From assembly GCF_002812805.1 (NCBI RefSeq), contig NZ_NMUM01000044.1, positions 248,001-312,000 of the forward strand: a stretch of DNA of 64,000 bases, written 5' to 3'. The translations under genes and the position numbers were made by a program. Origin of the DNA: Microbacterium lacus (GTDB lineage Bacteria; Actinomycetota; Actinomycetes; Actinomycetales; Microbacteriaceae). Below, one piece after another: positions 9,487-17,294 of the stretch. The notes under the pieces are model-generated. The model made no database searches and had not been told where the DNA came from. It saw nothing but the letters and a program-made list of their open reading frames with translations. The stretch's first letter is position 1, and each line of letters opens with the position of its first letter.

Positions 9487-10760
9487 GCGAGTTCCGCTGC
9501 GGGTTGACGGGGCACGCGGACCCGCACGAGGTACCCACCGCGCGAGCGGGGTCCGGCATCGATCGTGCCGCCCGAGGCACTCGCGCGCTCGCGCATGCCG
9601 ACCAGGCCGAGACCCCCGCCGCTCGGCACTCCGGTGCGGCCGGTGTTCGTGACTTCGATCTCGACCGCGTCGGGGCTGTAGCGCAGGCGCACATCCGCGC
9701 GGGCGTCGGGCCCGCCATGGCGCCGCGCGTTCGTCAGAGCCTCCTGCACGATGCGGTACAGGTTCACCTGCACGACATCGGGCACCGGCCATGGGTCGCC
9801 GAGTTCGCTCAGGGTCGTCGGCAGGCCGGCGTCGACGGCGTGCTCGACCAAAGCGGGCAGTCCCGCGAGACGTACGGTCGAAGCGGCGTTGTCGGCGCCC
9901 TCGATGCCCGCCTCTTCGGGGGCGCGCAGGGTCCCGAGCAGGTGGCGCAGTTCGTCGAGTGCTTCGCGAGCGGATGCTTCGATGCCCGACAGCGCCTGCC
10001 GGGTCGCGGCGGGATCCGCATCGAGCACCGCGCGCGCCGCGCCCGCCTGGACACCCATCGCGGAGACATGGTGGGCGACGACGTCGTGCAGCTCGCGCGC
10101 GATGCGCAGCCGGTCGAGCGCCACCGCCTGCCGCGCGGTCACCTCGCGCTCGCGTTCGAGCTGTGTGGTGCGTTCGTGCAGCTCGGCCCGCTTGCGGGCG
10201 GCCGCATACGCGTGATCGCCGAAGTAGTAAGCGCCGCCGAAGTACAGCGCGTTGATCAGGAACTGGATCAGCATGAACGCGACGTAGGGCGAGAACGCGC
10301 CCACCCGTGAGAAACCGTCGTCGGTGGGCGCCGTCGCATCCTGGAACGTCGTGATCAGCAGCCAGAGGAACATGCCGGCGATCAGCACAACCCTGACGAG
10401 CATCGCCCGCCGCCGGTCGTCGACCCACGCCCCGACCGTGTATATCGCGATGAACATGGCAATGTTGCCGACGTAGATCTCGGGGATGCGCAGGCTCACG
10501 GCGACGAAATAGGCGGCGCACACGACGATCGCGACGAGCGAGGGGAAGCGCCGGCGAAGGGCCAGCGGCGCGGTCACCGCGGCCGCATACACGACGCCCC
10601 ACATGAGGGGCGCCTGCTCGTCGCCGTAGAACCCCGCGACCGACGTCAACCAAGCGCTCAGCACGCCGCCGACGAGCATCGCGGCGGCGAGGAAGACGTC
10701 GGCCCGTAGGTCCGCCGATGTCGGCGTGCGTTCGGCGAACGGACGATCGGACTCGCTCAT
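9483..10760 (-). CDS. LiaS/DesK-type membrane sensor histidine kinase
   Basis: The 425-residue kinase has about six hydrophobic segments (21-180), a coiled-coil stretch (about 183-215), a HisKA_3 domain with phospho-accepting His225 in RIARELHDVVAHHVSAMGVQ, and a C-terminal HATPase with GGLGLVGMRERA. This is the NarL-partner class of kinases. Transcription looks leaderless (TACCGT, GGAGGG, ATG), with GGAGGG too close to act as a ribosome site. It pairs with the overlapping response regulator gene downstream. The signal is unknown; intramembrane sensing of envelope stress or of the substrate of the neighbouring exporter is typical for the class. Confidence 0.92.
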   Translation of the reverse strand: MSESDRPFAERTPTSADLRADVFLAAAMLVGGVLSAWLTSVAGFYGDEQAPLMWGVVYAAAVTAPLALRRRFPSLVAIVVCAAYFVAVSLRIPEIYVGNIAMFIAIYTVGAWVDDRRRAMLVRVVLIAGMFLWLLITTFQDATAPTDDGFSRVGAFSPYVAFMLIQFLINALYFGGAYYFGDHAYAAARKRAELHERTTQLEREREVTARQAVALDRLRIARELHDVVAHHVSAMGVQAGAARAVLDADPAATRQALSGIEASAREALDELRHLLGTLRAPEEAGIEGADNAASTVRLAGLPALVEHAVDAGLPTTLSELGDPWPVPDVVQVNLYRIVQEALTNARRHGGPDARADVRLRYSPDAVEIEVTNTGRTGVPSGGGLGLVGMRERASASGGTIDAGPRSRGGYLVRVRVPRQPAAELA

Positions 10761-10766
10761 CCCTCC

Positions 10767-10772
10767 ACGGTA
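10767..10772 (-). promoter_or_regulatory. -10 box of leaderless two-component promoter
   Basis: TACCGT on the minus strand lies 6 nt before the ATG at 10760. Confidence 0.45.
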
Positions 10773-10819
10773 CGTTGCGGCGCTCGCCGAGACATCCGTC
10801 CCGCGGGGGAGACTGCGCG

Positions 10820-11665
10820 CTATCCGAAGATCATGGGGACGTCGTCCGAATCCTCTGCCGAGTCCAGCTCGAGGTCGACGACGACGGGCACGTGGTCGCT
10901 CGGGATCTCGCCCTTCCGCTCGTTGCGGTGGATGGCCGCGCCGCGGACGGCCTCGGCTACAGCGTGCGAGCCGAGGATGAAGTCGATGCGCAGACCCTCG
11001 TTGCGGGGGAAGCGCAGCTGCTTGTAGTCCCAGTAGGTGAACCCGGTGGGCACCAGGGGCCGGACGACATCGCTGAGACCGGCCGCCTCGAGGTCGCGGA
11101 AGGCCACGCGCTCGGGCTCAGACACGTGGGTCGTGACGCCGGGGACGACCGTCGGGTCGCCGTTGTCGGCATCGGTCGGCGCGATGTTGAAGTCACCGAC
11201 CAGCGCGAGCGCGGCGTCCGGGTCATGATCCAGCGTGTCGCGCGTGTACTGCGCAAGCGCGCCGAGCCAGTCCAGCTTGTAGATGTAGTGGGGGTCGTCG
11301 AGCGATCGACCGTTCGGGACGTAGAGGCTCCACACCCTCACCCCGCCGACGGTTGCCGCGATAGCGCGGGCCTCGAGCGGGGCATCCGGACCCTCGTGGC
11401 CCTTCGCGAACCCGGGCATGCCGGGAAAGGAATGTTCGATGTCGGTCATCGGCAGGCGGCTCGCGATCGCGACGCCGTTCCACTGGTTCAGCCCGTGCGC
11501 TTCGACGGAGTACCCGGCGTCTTCGAACTGCGCGTAGGGGAACTGGTCGGGCCGGCACTTGATCTCTTGCATCGCGAGCACGTCGATGTCTTCGCGCACC
11601 GCGAAGTCGACGGTGCGCTCGACGCGCGCGCGGATGGAGTTGACGTTCCAGGTGGCGAGCCGCAT
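10820..11665 (-). CDS. xth: exodeoxyribonuclease III
   Basis: The 281-residue protein is an exonuclease III/AP-endonuclease of base-excision repair, cutting 5' to abasic sites and removing 3' blocks. Motifs are in order: MRLATWNVNSIRAR (metal-binding Asn), MQEIKC (Glu37), WSLYVPNG, VGDFNIAPTD, RIDFILGS and SDHVPVV (catalytic His). Length fits the family, with a short acidic C-terminal extension. Transcription appears leaderless (TAGGCT, 6 nt, ATG) and diverges from pyrE across about 65 bp. Confidence 0.95.
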   Translation of the reverse strand: MRLATWNVNSIRARVERTVDFAVREDIDVLAMQEIKCRPDQFPYAQFEDAGYSVEAHGLNQWNGVAIASRLPMTDIEHSFPGMPGFAKGHEGPDAPLEARAIAATVGGVRVWSLYVPNGRSLDDPHYIYKLDWLGALAQYTRDTLDHDPDAALALVGDFNIAPTDADNGDPTVVPGVTTHVSEPERVAFRDLEAAGLSDVVRPLVPTGFTYWDYKQLRFPRNEGLRIDFILGSHAVAEAVRGAAIHRNERKGEIPSDHVPVVVDLELDSAEDSDDVPMIFG

Positions 11666-11671
11666 CGCTCC

Positions 11672-11677
11672 AGCCTA
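11672..11677 (-). promoter_or_regulatory. -10 box of leaderless xth promoter
   Basis: TAGGCT on the minus strand, then GGAGCG and the ATG at 11665. Confidence 0.5.
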
Positions 11678-11717
11678 GGAGGTGCCGGGTACATCCGAGG
11701 AGGGCCCCGCGGCGCCC

Positions 11718-11723
11718 TAGACT
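11718..11723 (+). promoter_or_regulatory. -10 box of leaderless pyrE promoter
   Basis: TAGACT lies 7 nt before the ATG at 11731; no ribosome site intervenes. Confidence 0.5.
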
Positions 11724-11730
11724 CGAGCCC

Positions 11731-12306
11731 ATGACCGCGTCGACACCCGAAATCGAAGCCGACCGCCAGCGGCTCATCGCCCTCATCGCCGACGAGGCGG
11801 TGTTCCACGGCGACTTCACGCTCTCGAGCGGCAAGCAGGCGAACTACTACGTCGATATGCGCAAACTCACGCTCGACCACCGTGCCGCCCCCGCGATCGG
11901 CCGCATCATGCTCGACCTGATCGCGGACATTCCCGACGTCGCATCGGTCGGGGGCCTGACCCTCGGCGCCGACCCGATCGCGAACGCGATCCTTCACGAG
12001 TCGGTGCACGCGGGGAGCCCGCTCGATGCTTTCGTCGTCCGCAAGGAACCTAAGGACCACGGGCGCGGTCGCCAGATCGAGGGAGCGGATGTCTCGGGCA
12101 AACGCGTCGTCGTGGTCGAAGACACCTCGACCACGGGGCAGTCGGCGCTGAAGGCCGTCGAGGCCCTGCGCCGTGAGGGTGCCGAGGTCGTGGCGGTCGC
12201 CGTTATCGTCGACCGGGCCACGGGCGCACAGGCCGCCGTCGAGGCCGCGGGCCTGGAGTGGCGCGCGGCGATCGGCCTCGCCGACCTCGGGCTCGACCCG
12301 CAATAG
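11731..12306 (+). CDS. pyrE: orotate phosphoribosyltransferase
   Basis: The 191-residue enzyme joins orotate to PRPP to give orotidine 5'-phosphate in pyrimidine synthesis. The PRPP-binding motif VVVVEDTSTTGQSALKA is intact, as are the N-terminal FTLSSGKQANYYVDMRKLTL and the flexible-loop lysines near VVRKEPKDHGRGRQIEG. Length is normal. It stands alone, away from other pyr genes, as is common in Microbacteriaceae. The start is fixed by the -10 box 7 nt upstream. Confidence 0.95.
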   Translation: MTASTPEIEADRQRLIALIADEAVFHGDFTLSSGKQANYYVDMRKLTLDHRAAPAIGRIMLDLIADIPDVASVGGLTLGADPIANAILHESVHAGSPLDAFVVRKEPKDHGRGRQIEGADVSGKRVVVVEDTSTTGQSALKAVEALRREGAEVVAVAVIVDRATGAQAAVEAAGLEWRAAIGLADLGLDPQ

Positions 12307-12324
12307 GTTTCGCCCGCCGAGCAC

Positions 12325-12404
12325 CGCCCTGCCCCGAGATGTGGGGCACCGTGGGTGCTGTGGGGCACGTTCTACCCTGCCCCGCGGCGCGGAACCTGCC
12401 CCGC
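12325..12404. repeat. cluster of TGCCCC/GGGGCA motifs in both orientations
   Basis: Five copies of the hexamer occur within 75 bp: TGCCCC at 12330, 12378 and 12397, and GGGGCA at 12343 and 12362. Neighbouring copies can pair as hairpins. The spacer words GTTCTACC and GCGGAAC recall GTTCTG and GCGGAAC in the larger array at 38726-38860. It lies between pyrE and a convergent small gene and may act as a terminator. Confidence 0.5.
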
Positions 12405-12417
12405 TTTGGCCCAAGCG

Positions 12418-12552
12418 TCAGTCGCGGTCGCCGGGACCTCTCTTGTCACGACTCCGCTTGTCACGACTGCGCCACCAGGCCACGACAAACGCGACGAGGG
12501 TGCCGCCGACGATGAGGGTCGACACGGCGAAGATCAGATCACGTTGCGACAT
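12418..12552 (-). CDS. 44-residue single-pass membrane microprotein
   Basis: A 44-residue frame starts at an ATG (12552) preceded by GAGGGAGTACCC, a good ribosome site. Residues 6-27 form one hydrophobic helix (IFAVSTLIVGGTLVAFVVAWW). The rest is strongly charged and contains a tandem RSRDK repeat made by a 15-bp DNA duplication (CTTGTCACGACT twice, 12441-12470). Probably a small membrane protein with a cytoplasmic basic tail. Function unknown. Confidence 0.65.
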   Translation of the reverse strand: MSQRDLIFAVSTLIVGGTLVAFVVAWWRSRDKRSRDKRGPGDRD

Positions 12553-12572
12553 GGGTACTCCCTCGGGTTGAT

Positions 12573-13145
12573 CTACGGCCGGCGTCCGGCGGCGGCCTCG
12601 GACACGATCCGTGCGATCCGTGCCGTCCGCGTTTCGGGGCGCTTGGCGCTCGCAATCTGGGTGAGGCCGTAGGTCCGCACGGATGGTGGAAAGCCGTCCC
12701 ACGCCGCGCGAGCCTCGGGAACGGCGTCGAGTGCTGCGGCGAACTCGGGCGGCTCGATGAGTGCCTCCGGCCCGTCGAGCATCGTCCACGTCCCGTTGGT
12801 CTTGGCGATCTCGATGGCGCGGATGCCGGCTGCCTCGAGCTGGCCGTCCGCCTCCAGGATCTCGACGCGGGCCTTGTTGGTACCCGCCCATCCGCTGCTC
12901 GCGCGCCGCGGGGCGAACCAGAGCCCGGATGTCTCGTCGTCGAAAACGCGGACCGGACCGTCGATCCACCCGAAGCACAGGGCTTGCCGGATCGCGTCTT
13001 CGTGCGGGATGTGGAGGTGGGCGAAGCCCTTGCGGCCCCGCACCAACCACGCGCCCTTCGAGTCCGCATGGTTCTCGGCGAGCCACGTGCGCCAGGTGGC
13101 GGCATTCGCTGCCCGCACCCGCTCGCCGTCGTCCAATACGCCCAT
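12573..13145 (-). CDS. YdeI/OmpD-associated family protein
   Basis: About 190 residues of the YdeI/DUF1801-like family: a conserved N-terminal TWRTWLAENHADSKGAWLVRGRKG, DAIRQALCFGWIDG, and the helical region GWAGTNKARVEILEADGQL...AGIRAIEIAK. The C-terminal part has ALDAVPEARAAWDGFPPSVR. The molecular function of this family is not established. The start is uncertain: an ATG at 13145 fits homologues, while a GTG at 13178 adds 11 residues and has GGGAG directly next to it. Confidence 0.8.
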   Translation of the reverse strand: MGVLDDGERVRAANAATWRTWLAENHADSKGAWLVRGRKGFAHLHIPHEDAIRQALCFGWIDGPVRVFDDETSGLWFAPRRASSGWAGTNKARVEILEADGQLEAAGIRAIEIAKTNGTWTMLDGPEALIEPPEFAAALDAVPEARAAWDGFPPSVRTYGLTQIASAKRPETRTARIARIVSEAAAGRRP

Positions 13146-13232
13146 GCTCAGAAGATACCGCGGCGACGATACCGTCACTCCCGGACATCGCGGGCGGTCA
13201 TGCGACCGCGTCCCGTGCGTCCCGGGGTCGGC

Positions 13233-14063
13233 TCAGATGACCTCGGGCAGCTCGGTCTCGGACGGCTCTTCCGCGACGAGATCGGCGACCGAGTCGAGCA
13301 CCTCGTCGGGTCGGAACGGGTAGCGTTCGATCTCGGCGGTATCGCTGATGCCGGTCAGTACGAGCACGGTGTGCAGGCCCGCCTCGATACCGGCGACGAT
13401 GTCGGTGTCCATCCTGTCGCCGATCATCCCGGTGTTCTCGGAGTGAGCGCCGATCCTGTTCATGGCCGAGCGGAACATCATCGGATTGGGTTTGCCGACG
13501 ACGTACGGTTCTTTGCCCGTGGCCTTCGTGATGAGGGCCGCAAACGAGCCGGTCGCGGGGACGACACCCGAAGGCGTCGGGCCGGTAGCATCCGGGTTCG
13601 TGACGATGAACCGCGCGCCCGCATTGATGAAGCGGATGGCCTGGGTGATGGCCTCGAAGGAGTACTGACGGGTCTCGCCGACGACGACATAGTCGGGCTG
13701 CGACTCGGTGATGATGTAGCCGGCCTCGTGCAGTGCGGTTGTGAGGCCGGCCTCGCCGATGACGAACGCCGTGCCGCCCGGCAGCTGCGACGCGAGGAAG
13801 TCCGCCGTCGCGAGCGCCGAGGTCCAGATGCGGTCCTCGGGCACGTCCAGGCCGGACGCGCGCAGGCGCGCGCTCAGGTCTCGTGGCGTGAAGATCGGGT
13901 TGTTCGTCAGCACGAGAAAGGGCGTGCCCTGGTTGCGCCACTGTTCGAGCAGTTCGGCCGCGCCCGGAACCGGGCGGTTGTCGTGCACGAGCACGCCGTC
14001 CATGTCGGTGAGCCAACACTCGATGTCGGCCCTCGTGCGCGTGAGGATGCGTTCTGCGGCCAT
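13233..14063 (-). CDS. HAD-superfamily IIA sugar/nucleotide phosphatase (NagD-like)
   Basis: The 276-residue protein is a class IIA HAD hydrolase. Motif I is WLTDMDGVL (nucleophile Asp20, acid Asp22), motif II is LTNN, motif III lysine sits near VVGKPNPMMF, and motif IV is MIGDRMDTDIVAG. The large cap domain between motifs II and III is the C2A type of NagD and pyridoxal- or p-nitrophenyl-phosphatases. The substrate is not determined by sequence. Leaderless start (TAGGCT, 6 nt, ATG), divergent from the SDR gene. Confidence 0.9.
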   Translation of the reverse strand: MAAERILTRTRADIECWLTDMDGVLVHDNRPVPGAAELLEQWRNQGTPFLVLTNNPIFTPRDLSARLRASGLDVPEDRIWTSALATADFLASQLPGGTAFVIGEAGLTTALHEAGYIITESQPDYVVVGETRQYSFEAITQAIRFINAGARFIVTNPDATGPTPSGVVPATGSFAALITKATGKEPYVVGKPNPMMFRSAMNRIGAHSENTGMIGDRMDTDIVAGIEAGLHTVLVLTGISDTAEIERYPFRPDEVLDSVADLVAEEPSETELPEVI

Positions 14064-14069
14064 GCCGCC

Positions 14070-14075
14070 AGCCTA
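14070..14075 (-). promoter_or_regulatory. -10 box of leaderless HAD phosphatase promoter
   Basis: TAGGCT on the minus strand, then GGCGGC and the ATG at 14063. Confidence 0.45.
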
Positions 14076-14140
14076 GGCCGATGAGTCGGCTCGCGCCCGC
14101 CCGCAGGACCGGCATACGGCGCGTCGTCGGCGTCTGGCCG

Positions 14141-14146
14141 TACTGT
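14141..14146 (+). promoter_or_regulatory. -10 box of leaderless SDR promoter
   Basis: TACTGT is followed by 6 nt and the ATG at 14153. Confidence 0.45.
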
Positions 14147-14152
14147 CGACAC

Positions 14153-15139
14153 ATGAGCGCCCGACGCGATCAGTGGAACCCGACATCCCTCCCCGCACAG
14201 ACGGGGCGAGCGTTCCTCGTGACCGGGTCGAATGCCGGGCTCGGCTATTTCGCGAGCGAGCAACTCGCCCGCGCGGGAGCTCACGTCATCATGTCGGGAC
14301 GAAACCCCAACCGCCTCGCCGCCGCCCGCGCGGCGATCGGCAGACGGGTGCCGGATGCCTCGGTCGAGACGCTGCTGCTCGACACCAGCAACCTGGGATC
14401 CGTGCGTGCTGCCGCGGCATCCGTCGGCGGCCGAGCTCGCCTCGATGGGGTGCTGCTGAACGCCGGCATCGTGCACCCGCCCCGCACGCGCGAGGTGACG
14501 GGCGATGGCAACGAGCTCGTGCTGGCGACCAACGTCCTCGGCCACTTTGCGCTCGCCGGGGCGCTGTTGCCCGTGCTCGAGCGCGCCGAGCTGCCCGCGC
14601 GGATGGTCTGGCTCGGCAGTATCTCGACAGCGATGTGGTCGTACGACCCGGTCGATCCGCAACTGGAGCAGGACTACTCACCGTGGCGGGCCTACGTGCA
14701 GTCGAAGGTGATCGCCCAGGCGCTGGGATTCGAAGCCGACCGCCGACTCCGAGCCCACGGCCTCGCGGTGCGGAGTCTGGTCGCTCATCCCGGTTATTCG
14801 GTGAGCGGACGCACACCCGGCATCCGGGGCGTTAATGAGCCGACGCGTGGCGCACGCTTCGTCGACAACCTGCAGGCCGCTGTGACGCAGTCCAAAGAGC
14901 GCGGGGCGTGGGCGCCGGTGCGTGCCCTCATCGATCCGGATGCCGAGGGTGGCACGTTCTGGGGTCCGAAGGGCGGGCTCAGGGGCATGCCGCGAACAGC
15001 GCGCCCGGCTGCCCTGACGGCCGATCCCGCGCGCGGCGAGAGGCTGTGGGCCTTCTGCGAAGAAGCCACGGCGGTGCAGTGGCCATCCGATCGGGGGTCT
15101 TCCGAGCGTAGGCGCTGGCGCCGTCGGTCAGGCCGATAG
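14153..15139 (+). CDS. short-chain dehydrogenase (retinol/protochlorophyllide reductase-like)
   Basis: The 328-residue SDR has the cofactor motif TGSNAGLG near residue 22, NAGI near 105, catalytic Ser in LGSIST and Tyr-Lys in AYVQSKV. The long form with a C-terminal extension and GPKGGLRGMP resembles oxidoreductases annotated after retinol dehydrogenase or protochlorophyllide reductase; the true substrate is unknown. The last 12 bp overlap the 3' end of the convergent mntR-like gene. The start is fixed by the leaderless promoter box. Confidence 0.88.
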   Translation: MSARRDQWNPTSLPAQTGRAFLVTGSNAGLGYFASEQLARAGAHVIMSGRNPNRLAAARAAIGRRVPDASVETLLLDTSNLGSVRAAAASVGGRARLDGVLLNAGIVHPPRTREVTGDGNELVLATNVLGHFALAGALLPVLERAELPARMVWLGSISTAMWSYDPVDPQLEQDYSPWRAYVQSKVIAQALGFEADRRLRAHGLAVRSLVAHPGYSVSGRTPGIRGVNEPTRGARFVDNLQAAVTQSKERGAWAPVRALIDPDAEGGTFWGPKGGLRGMPRTARPAALTADPARGERLWAFCEEATAVQWPSDRGSSERRRWRRRSGR

Positions 15140-15769
15140 CCACACGGCCGAGGCCGCGCCCTCCGGGAGCGCGATCGACCCGCTGTCGCCGTCGAGGATC
15201 TCGCGCGACACCACGCGCACGGTCGCTCCGACTTCGACACCTCGCTCTTCGAGGTGGCGCAGCAGCGGGGCGTCGCGATCGCTGACGCGCAGGACGCGGC
15301 CCTCGTGCCCCGGGGCGGCGTGGGCGAGCAACACGAACCTGACGCGCTCGACCCGACCCTCGGCATCCGGAATCGCGTCGCCGTGCGGATCGAAGCGAGG
15401 GCGACCGAGTCGCTCGTCGATCCCCTCGAGCAGCCGGTCGCTGATGGTGTGCTCGAGGACCTCGGCCTCGTCGTGCACCTCGTCCCAGCCGTACCCGAAC
15501 TCGCGCACGAGCCAGGTCTCGATCAGGCGGTGCCTGCGGATGATCCCGCTCGCCCGTTTGCGGCCGGCTTCGGTCAGCGTCACAGGGCCGTACGGGCGGT
15601 GGGTGACGAGCCCCTGCGCGGCGAGCTTCTGCACCATCTCGGTCACGCTCGAGGGGGCGAGGCCCAGTTCGCCCGCGAGCTGCGACGGGGTGATCTGGCG
15701 ATCCTGCCACTCGGTGTGGTGGTAGATCGCCTTGAGGTAGTCGTCGACCACGGCGCTCGGGGGTGCCAT
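15128..15769 (-). CDS. mntR: manganese-responsive DtxR-family repressor (MntR type)
   Basis: The 213-residue regulator has the DtxR plan: winged helix (about 8-65), metal-binding dimerisation domain (66-140) and a C-terminal SH3-like FeoA domain. The N-terminal DDYLKAIY supplies the Asp ligand. In DEAEVLEH the position that is Cys102 in iron-type DtxR/IdeR is glutamate, the MntR pattern (E-x-x-E-H), which points to Mn(II). It sits immediately downstream of mntH on the same strand but has its own leaderless start (TACCCT, 6 nt, ATG). Likely target: the twin palindromes over the mntH promoter. Confidence 0.88.
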   Translation of the reverse strand: MAPPSAVVDDYLKAIYHHTEWQDRQITPSQLAGELGLAPSSVTEMVQKLAAQGLVTHRPYGPVTLTEAGRKRASGIIRRHRLIETWLVREFGYGWDEVHDEAEVLEHTISDRLLEGIDERLGRPRFDPHGDAIPDAEGRVERVRFVLLAHAAPGHEGRVLRVSDRDAPLLRHLEERGVEVGATVRVVSREILDGDSGSIALPEGAASAVWLSA

Positions 15770-15803
15770 TGCCTCAGGGTACCGTCCGAGGATGACGGCG
15801 ATG

Positions 15804-17135
15804 TCAGGCGCCGGTGAACACGAGGAACAGCAGCACCGCGTTGAGGGTGACCAGGAACACGCTCGCGATAATGCCCCCGATCGTCGTGATCGGCCGGTTG
15901 CGGTACTCGCCGAGGGTGCGCTGCTGGGCGGTCAGCACCACGAGGGGGATGAGGGCGAACGGGATGCCGAACGACAGCACGACCTGGCTGAGTACGAGCG
16001 CGAAGGTCGGATCGAACCCGGCGCCGAGGATCAGCAGCGCCGGGATGAGGGTGACGAGGCGGCGGACGAGCAGGGGCACACGCGCGCGCAGCAGGCCGCT
16101 CATGATCTCGGCGCCGGCGTACGCACCGACGGATGTCGAGGCGAGGCCCGAGGCGAGCAGGCCCACGGCGAACAGGGTTGCGACGAGCGGTCCGAGTCCG
16201 TCGCGGAGCGCCGCATATGCCCCCTCGAGGCTGTCGGTGCCGGGCACGCCCGCGAGATTCGCCGCCGCGAGCAGCAGGATGCAGAGGTTCACGGTGCCCG
16301 CGATGATCATGGCGATCGAGACATCCCACCGCGTCGCCCGAAGCAGGCGAGCCGTGCCGACTCCGCGGAGAGCCGCGAGCTCATCGCCCGCGTGACGGGT
16401 CGGGGCTGCGGTTGCGGTGTCGCCGGCCGCGCGAGGCGGGGCGAAGCGGTCGCGCGAAAGAGCCGAGTGGGCGTAGATCGCGTGCGGCATGATCGTCGCG
16501 CCGAGGATGGACGCGGCGAGCAGCACCGAACCCGCATCCTCGAAGCGCGGCACCAGACCGGCGACGATCCCGGCCGGGTCGGGAGGCCCGACGAAGACGC
16601 CCGCGGTGAAGCCGACGGCGATGATGACCATGAGCGCGATGACCGCGTTCTCGAACGGACGAGCACCGCGCTTGGACTGCACGAGCAGCAGGCCGATCGA
16701 GACGACACCGGTGATCACGCCGCCCCACAGCAGGGGGATTCCGAAGAGCAGGTTGAGGGCGACGGCGCCGCCGATCACCTCGGCCACATCGGTGGCCATC
16801 GCCACGAGTTCGGCCTGCAGCCAGTAGGCGCGCCGTGCCCAGCGGTTGCGTAGGCGTCGACCGAGCACCTCGGGCAGGCTCTCGCCCGTGACGATGCCGA
16901 GCTTGGCCGAGAGGTACTGGATCAGCCAGGCCATGACGTTGCCGATCACGACGACCCAGACGAGCAGGTACCCGTACTGGGCGCCCGCCGTCATGTTGCT
17001 CGCGACGTTGCCCGGATCGAGGTAGGCCACCCCGGCGACGAGGGCGGGACCGATCAGCCACGCGACCTTCGGGGTGCTGACGGCACTGCTCGCCTCGTGC
17101 GTTGCGCCCTGTTGCGCTGGCGAATTTTTCGGCAC
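15804..17135 (-). CDS. mntH: Nramp-family manganese/divalent metal transporter
   Basis: The 443-residue membrane protein is a proton-coupled metal importer. The first helix carries DPGNVASN and helix 6 carries MPHAIYAHS, the two metal-binding segments of Nramp proteins; about eleven helices can be counted. A hydrophilic insertion of about 35 residues (SRDRFAPPRAAGDTA...) follows helix 6. The GTG start at 17135 lies inside an operator and 6 nt after a TAAGGT box, so the mRNA should be leaderless. It pairs with the MntR-type repressor gene downstream for manganese homeostasis. Confidence 0.93.
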   Translation of the reverse strand: MPKNSPAQQGATHEASSAVSTPKVAWLIGPALVAGVAYLDPGNVASNMTAGAQYGYLLVWVVVIGNVMAWLIQYLSAKLGIVTGESLPEVLGRRLRNRWARRAYWLQAELVAMATDVAEVIGGAVALNLLFGIPLLWGGVITGVVSIGLLLVQSKRGARPFENAVIALMVIIAVGFTAGVFVGPPDPAGIVAGLVPRFEDAGSVLLAASILGATIMPHAIYAHSALSRDRFAPPRAAGDTATAAPTRHAGDELAALRGVGTARLLRATRWDVSIAMIIAGTVNLCILLLAAANLAGVPGTDSLEGAYAALRDGLGPLVATLFAVGLLASGLASTSVGAYAGAEIMSGLLRARVPLLVRRLVTLIPALLILGAGFDPTFALVLSQVVLSFGIPFALIPLVVLTAQQRTLGEYRNRPITTIGGIIASVFLVTLNAVLLFLVFTGA

Positions 17136-17169
17136 ACCGAAACCTTAGCTATATTTCGGCACGCCGAAA
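17127..17169 (-). promoter_or_regulatory. twin MntR-type operators over a leaderless mntH promoter
   Basis: Two near-perfect palindromes, TTTCGGCACACCGAAA (17127-17142) and TTTCGGCACGCCGAAA (17154-17169), share the form TTTCGG-N4-CCGAAA with centres 27 bp apart. On the minus strand TAAGGT (17147-17142) lies 6 nt before the GTG start at 17135. The first operator thus covers the -10 edge, transcription start and start codon; the second covers the upstream promoter. The adjacent DtxR-family gene is the obvious regulator; binding itself is inferred. Confidence 0.8.
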
Positions 17170-17181
17170 AGAGCTTCGGTC

Positions 17182-17260
17182 GGTGAGCGAGCCGAACGCG
17201 AGTCGAAACGACGGTCTCGTGCGTGGAAGCGTTTCGTCTCGCTTCGCTCGCTCAACGACC
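17182..17260. repeat. REP-like inverted repeat (GTTGAGCGAGCG family)
   Basis: The right arm (17230-17260) read in reverse is GGTCGTTGAGCGAGCG followed by AAGCGAGACGAAACG. The left arm (17182-17210) is a diverged copy in opposite orientation, with a 19-nt loop. The same word occurs at 51011-51055 and 59633-59656. This looks like a dispersed intergenic palindromic repeat of the genome. Confidence 0.65.
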
Positions 17261-17282
17261 GGGGTCGAGACACCGGCCCGGA

Positions 17283-17288
17283 TACGCT
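17283..17288 (+). promoter_or_regulatory. -10 box of leaderless SpoU methyltransferase promoter
   Basis: TACGCT is followed by 6 nt and the GTG at 17295, which selects that start over an upstream in-frame ATG within the repeat. Confidence 0.5.
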
Positions 17289-17294
17289 GGCCCC

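Noticed and set aside
8776..10653. A single frame joining the response regulator with upstream sequence into a 625-residue protein
   Set aside because: The first part is an out-of-frame reading of the kinase gene (Arg-rich). The real regulator starts at GTG 9486, overlapping the kinase stop.
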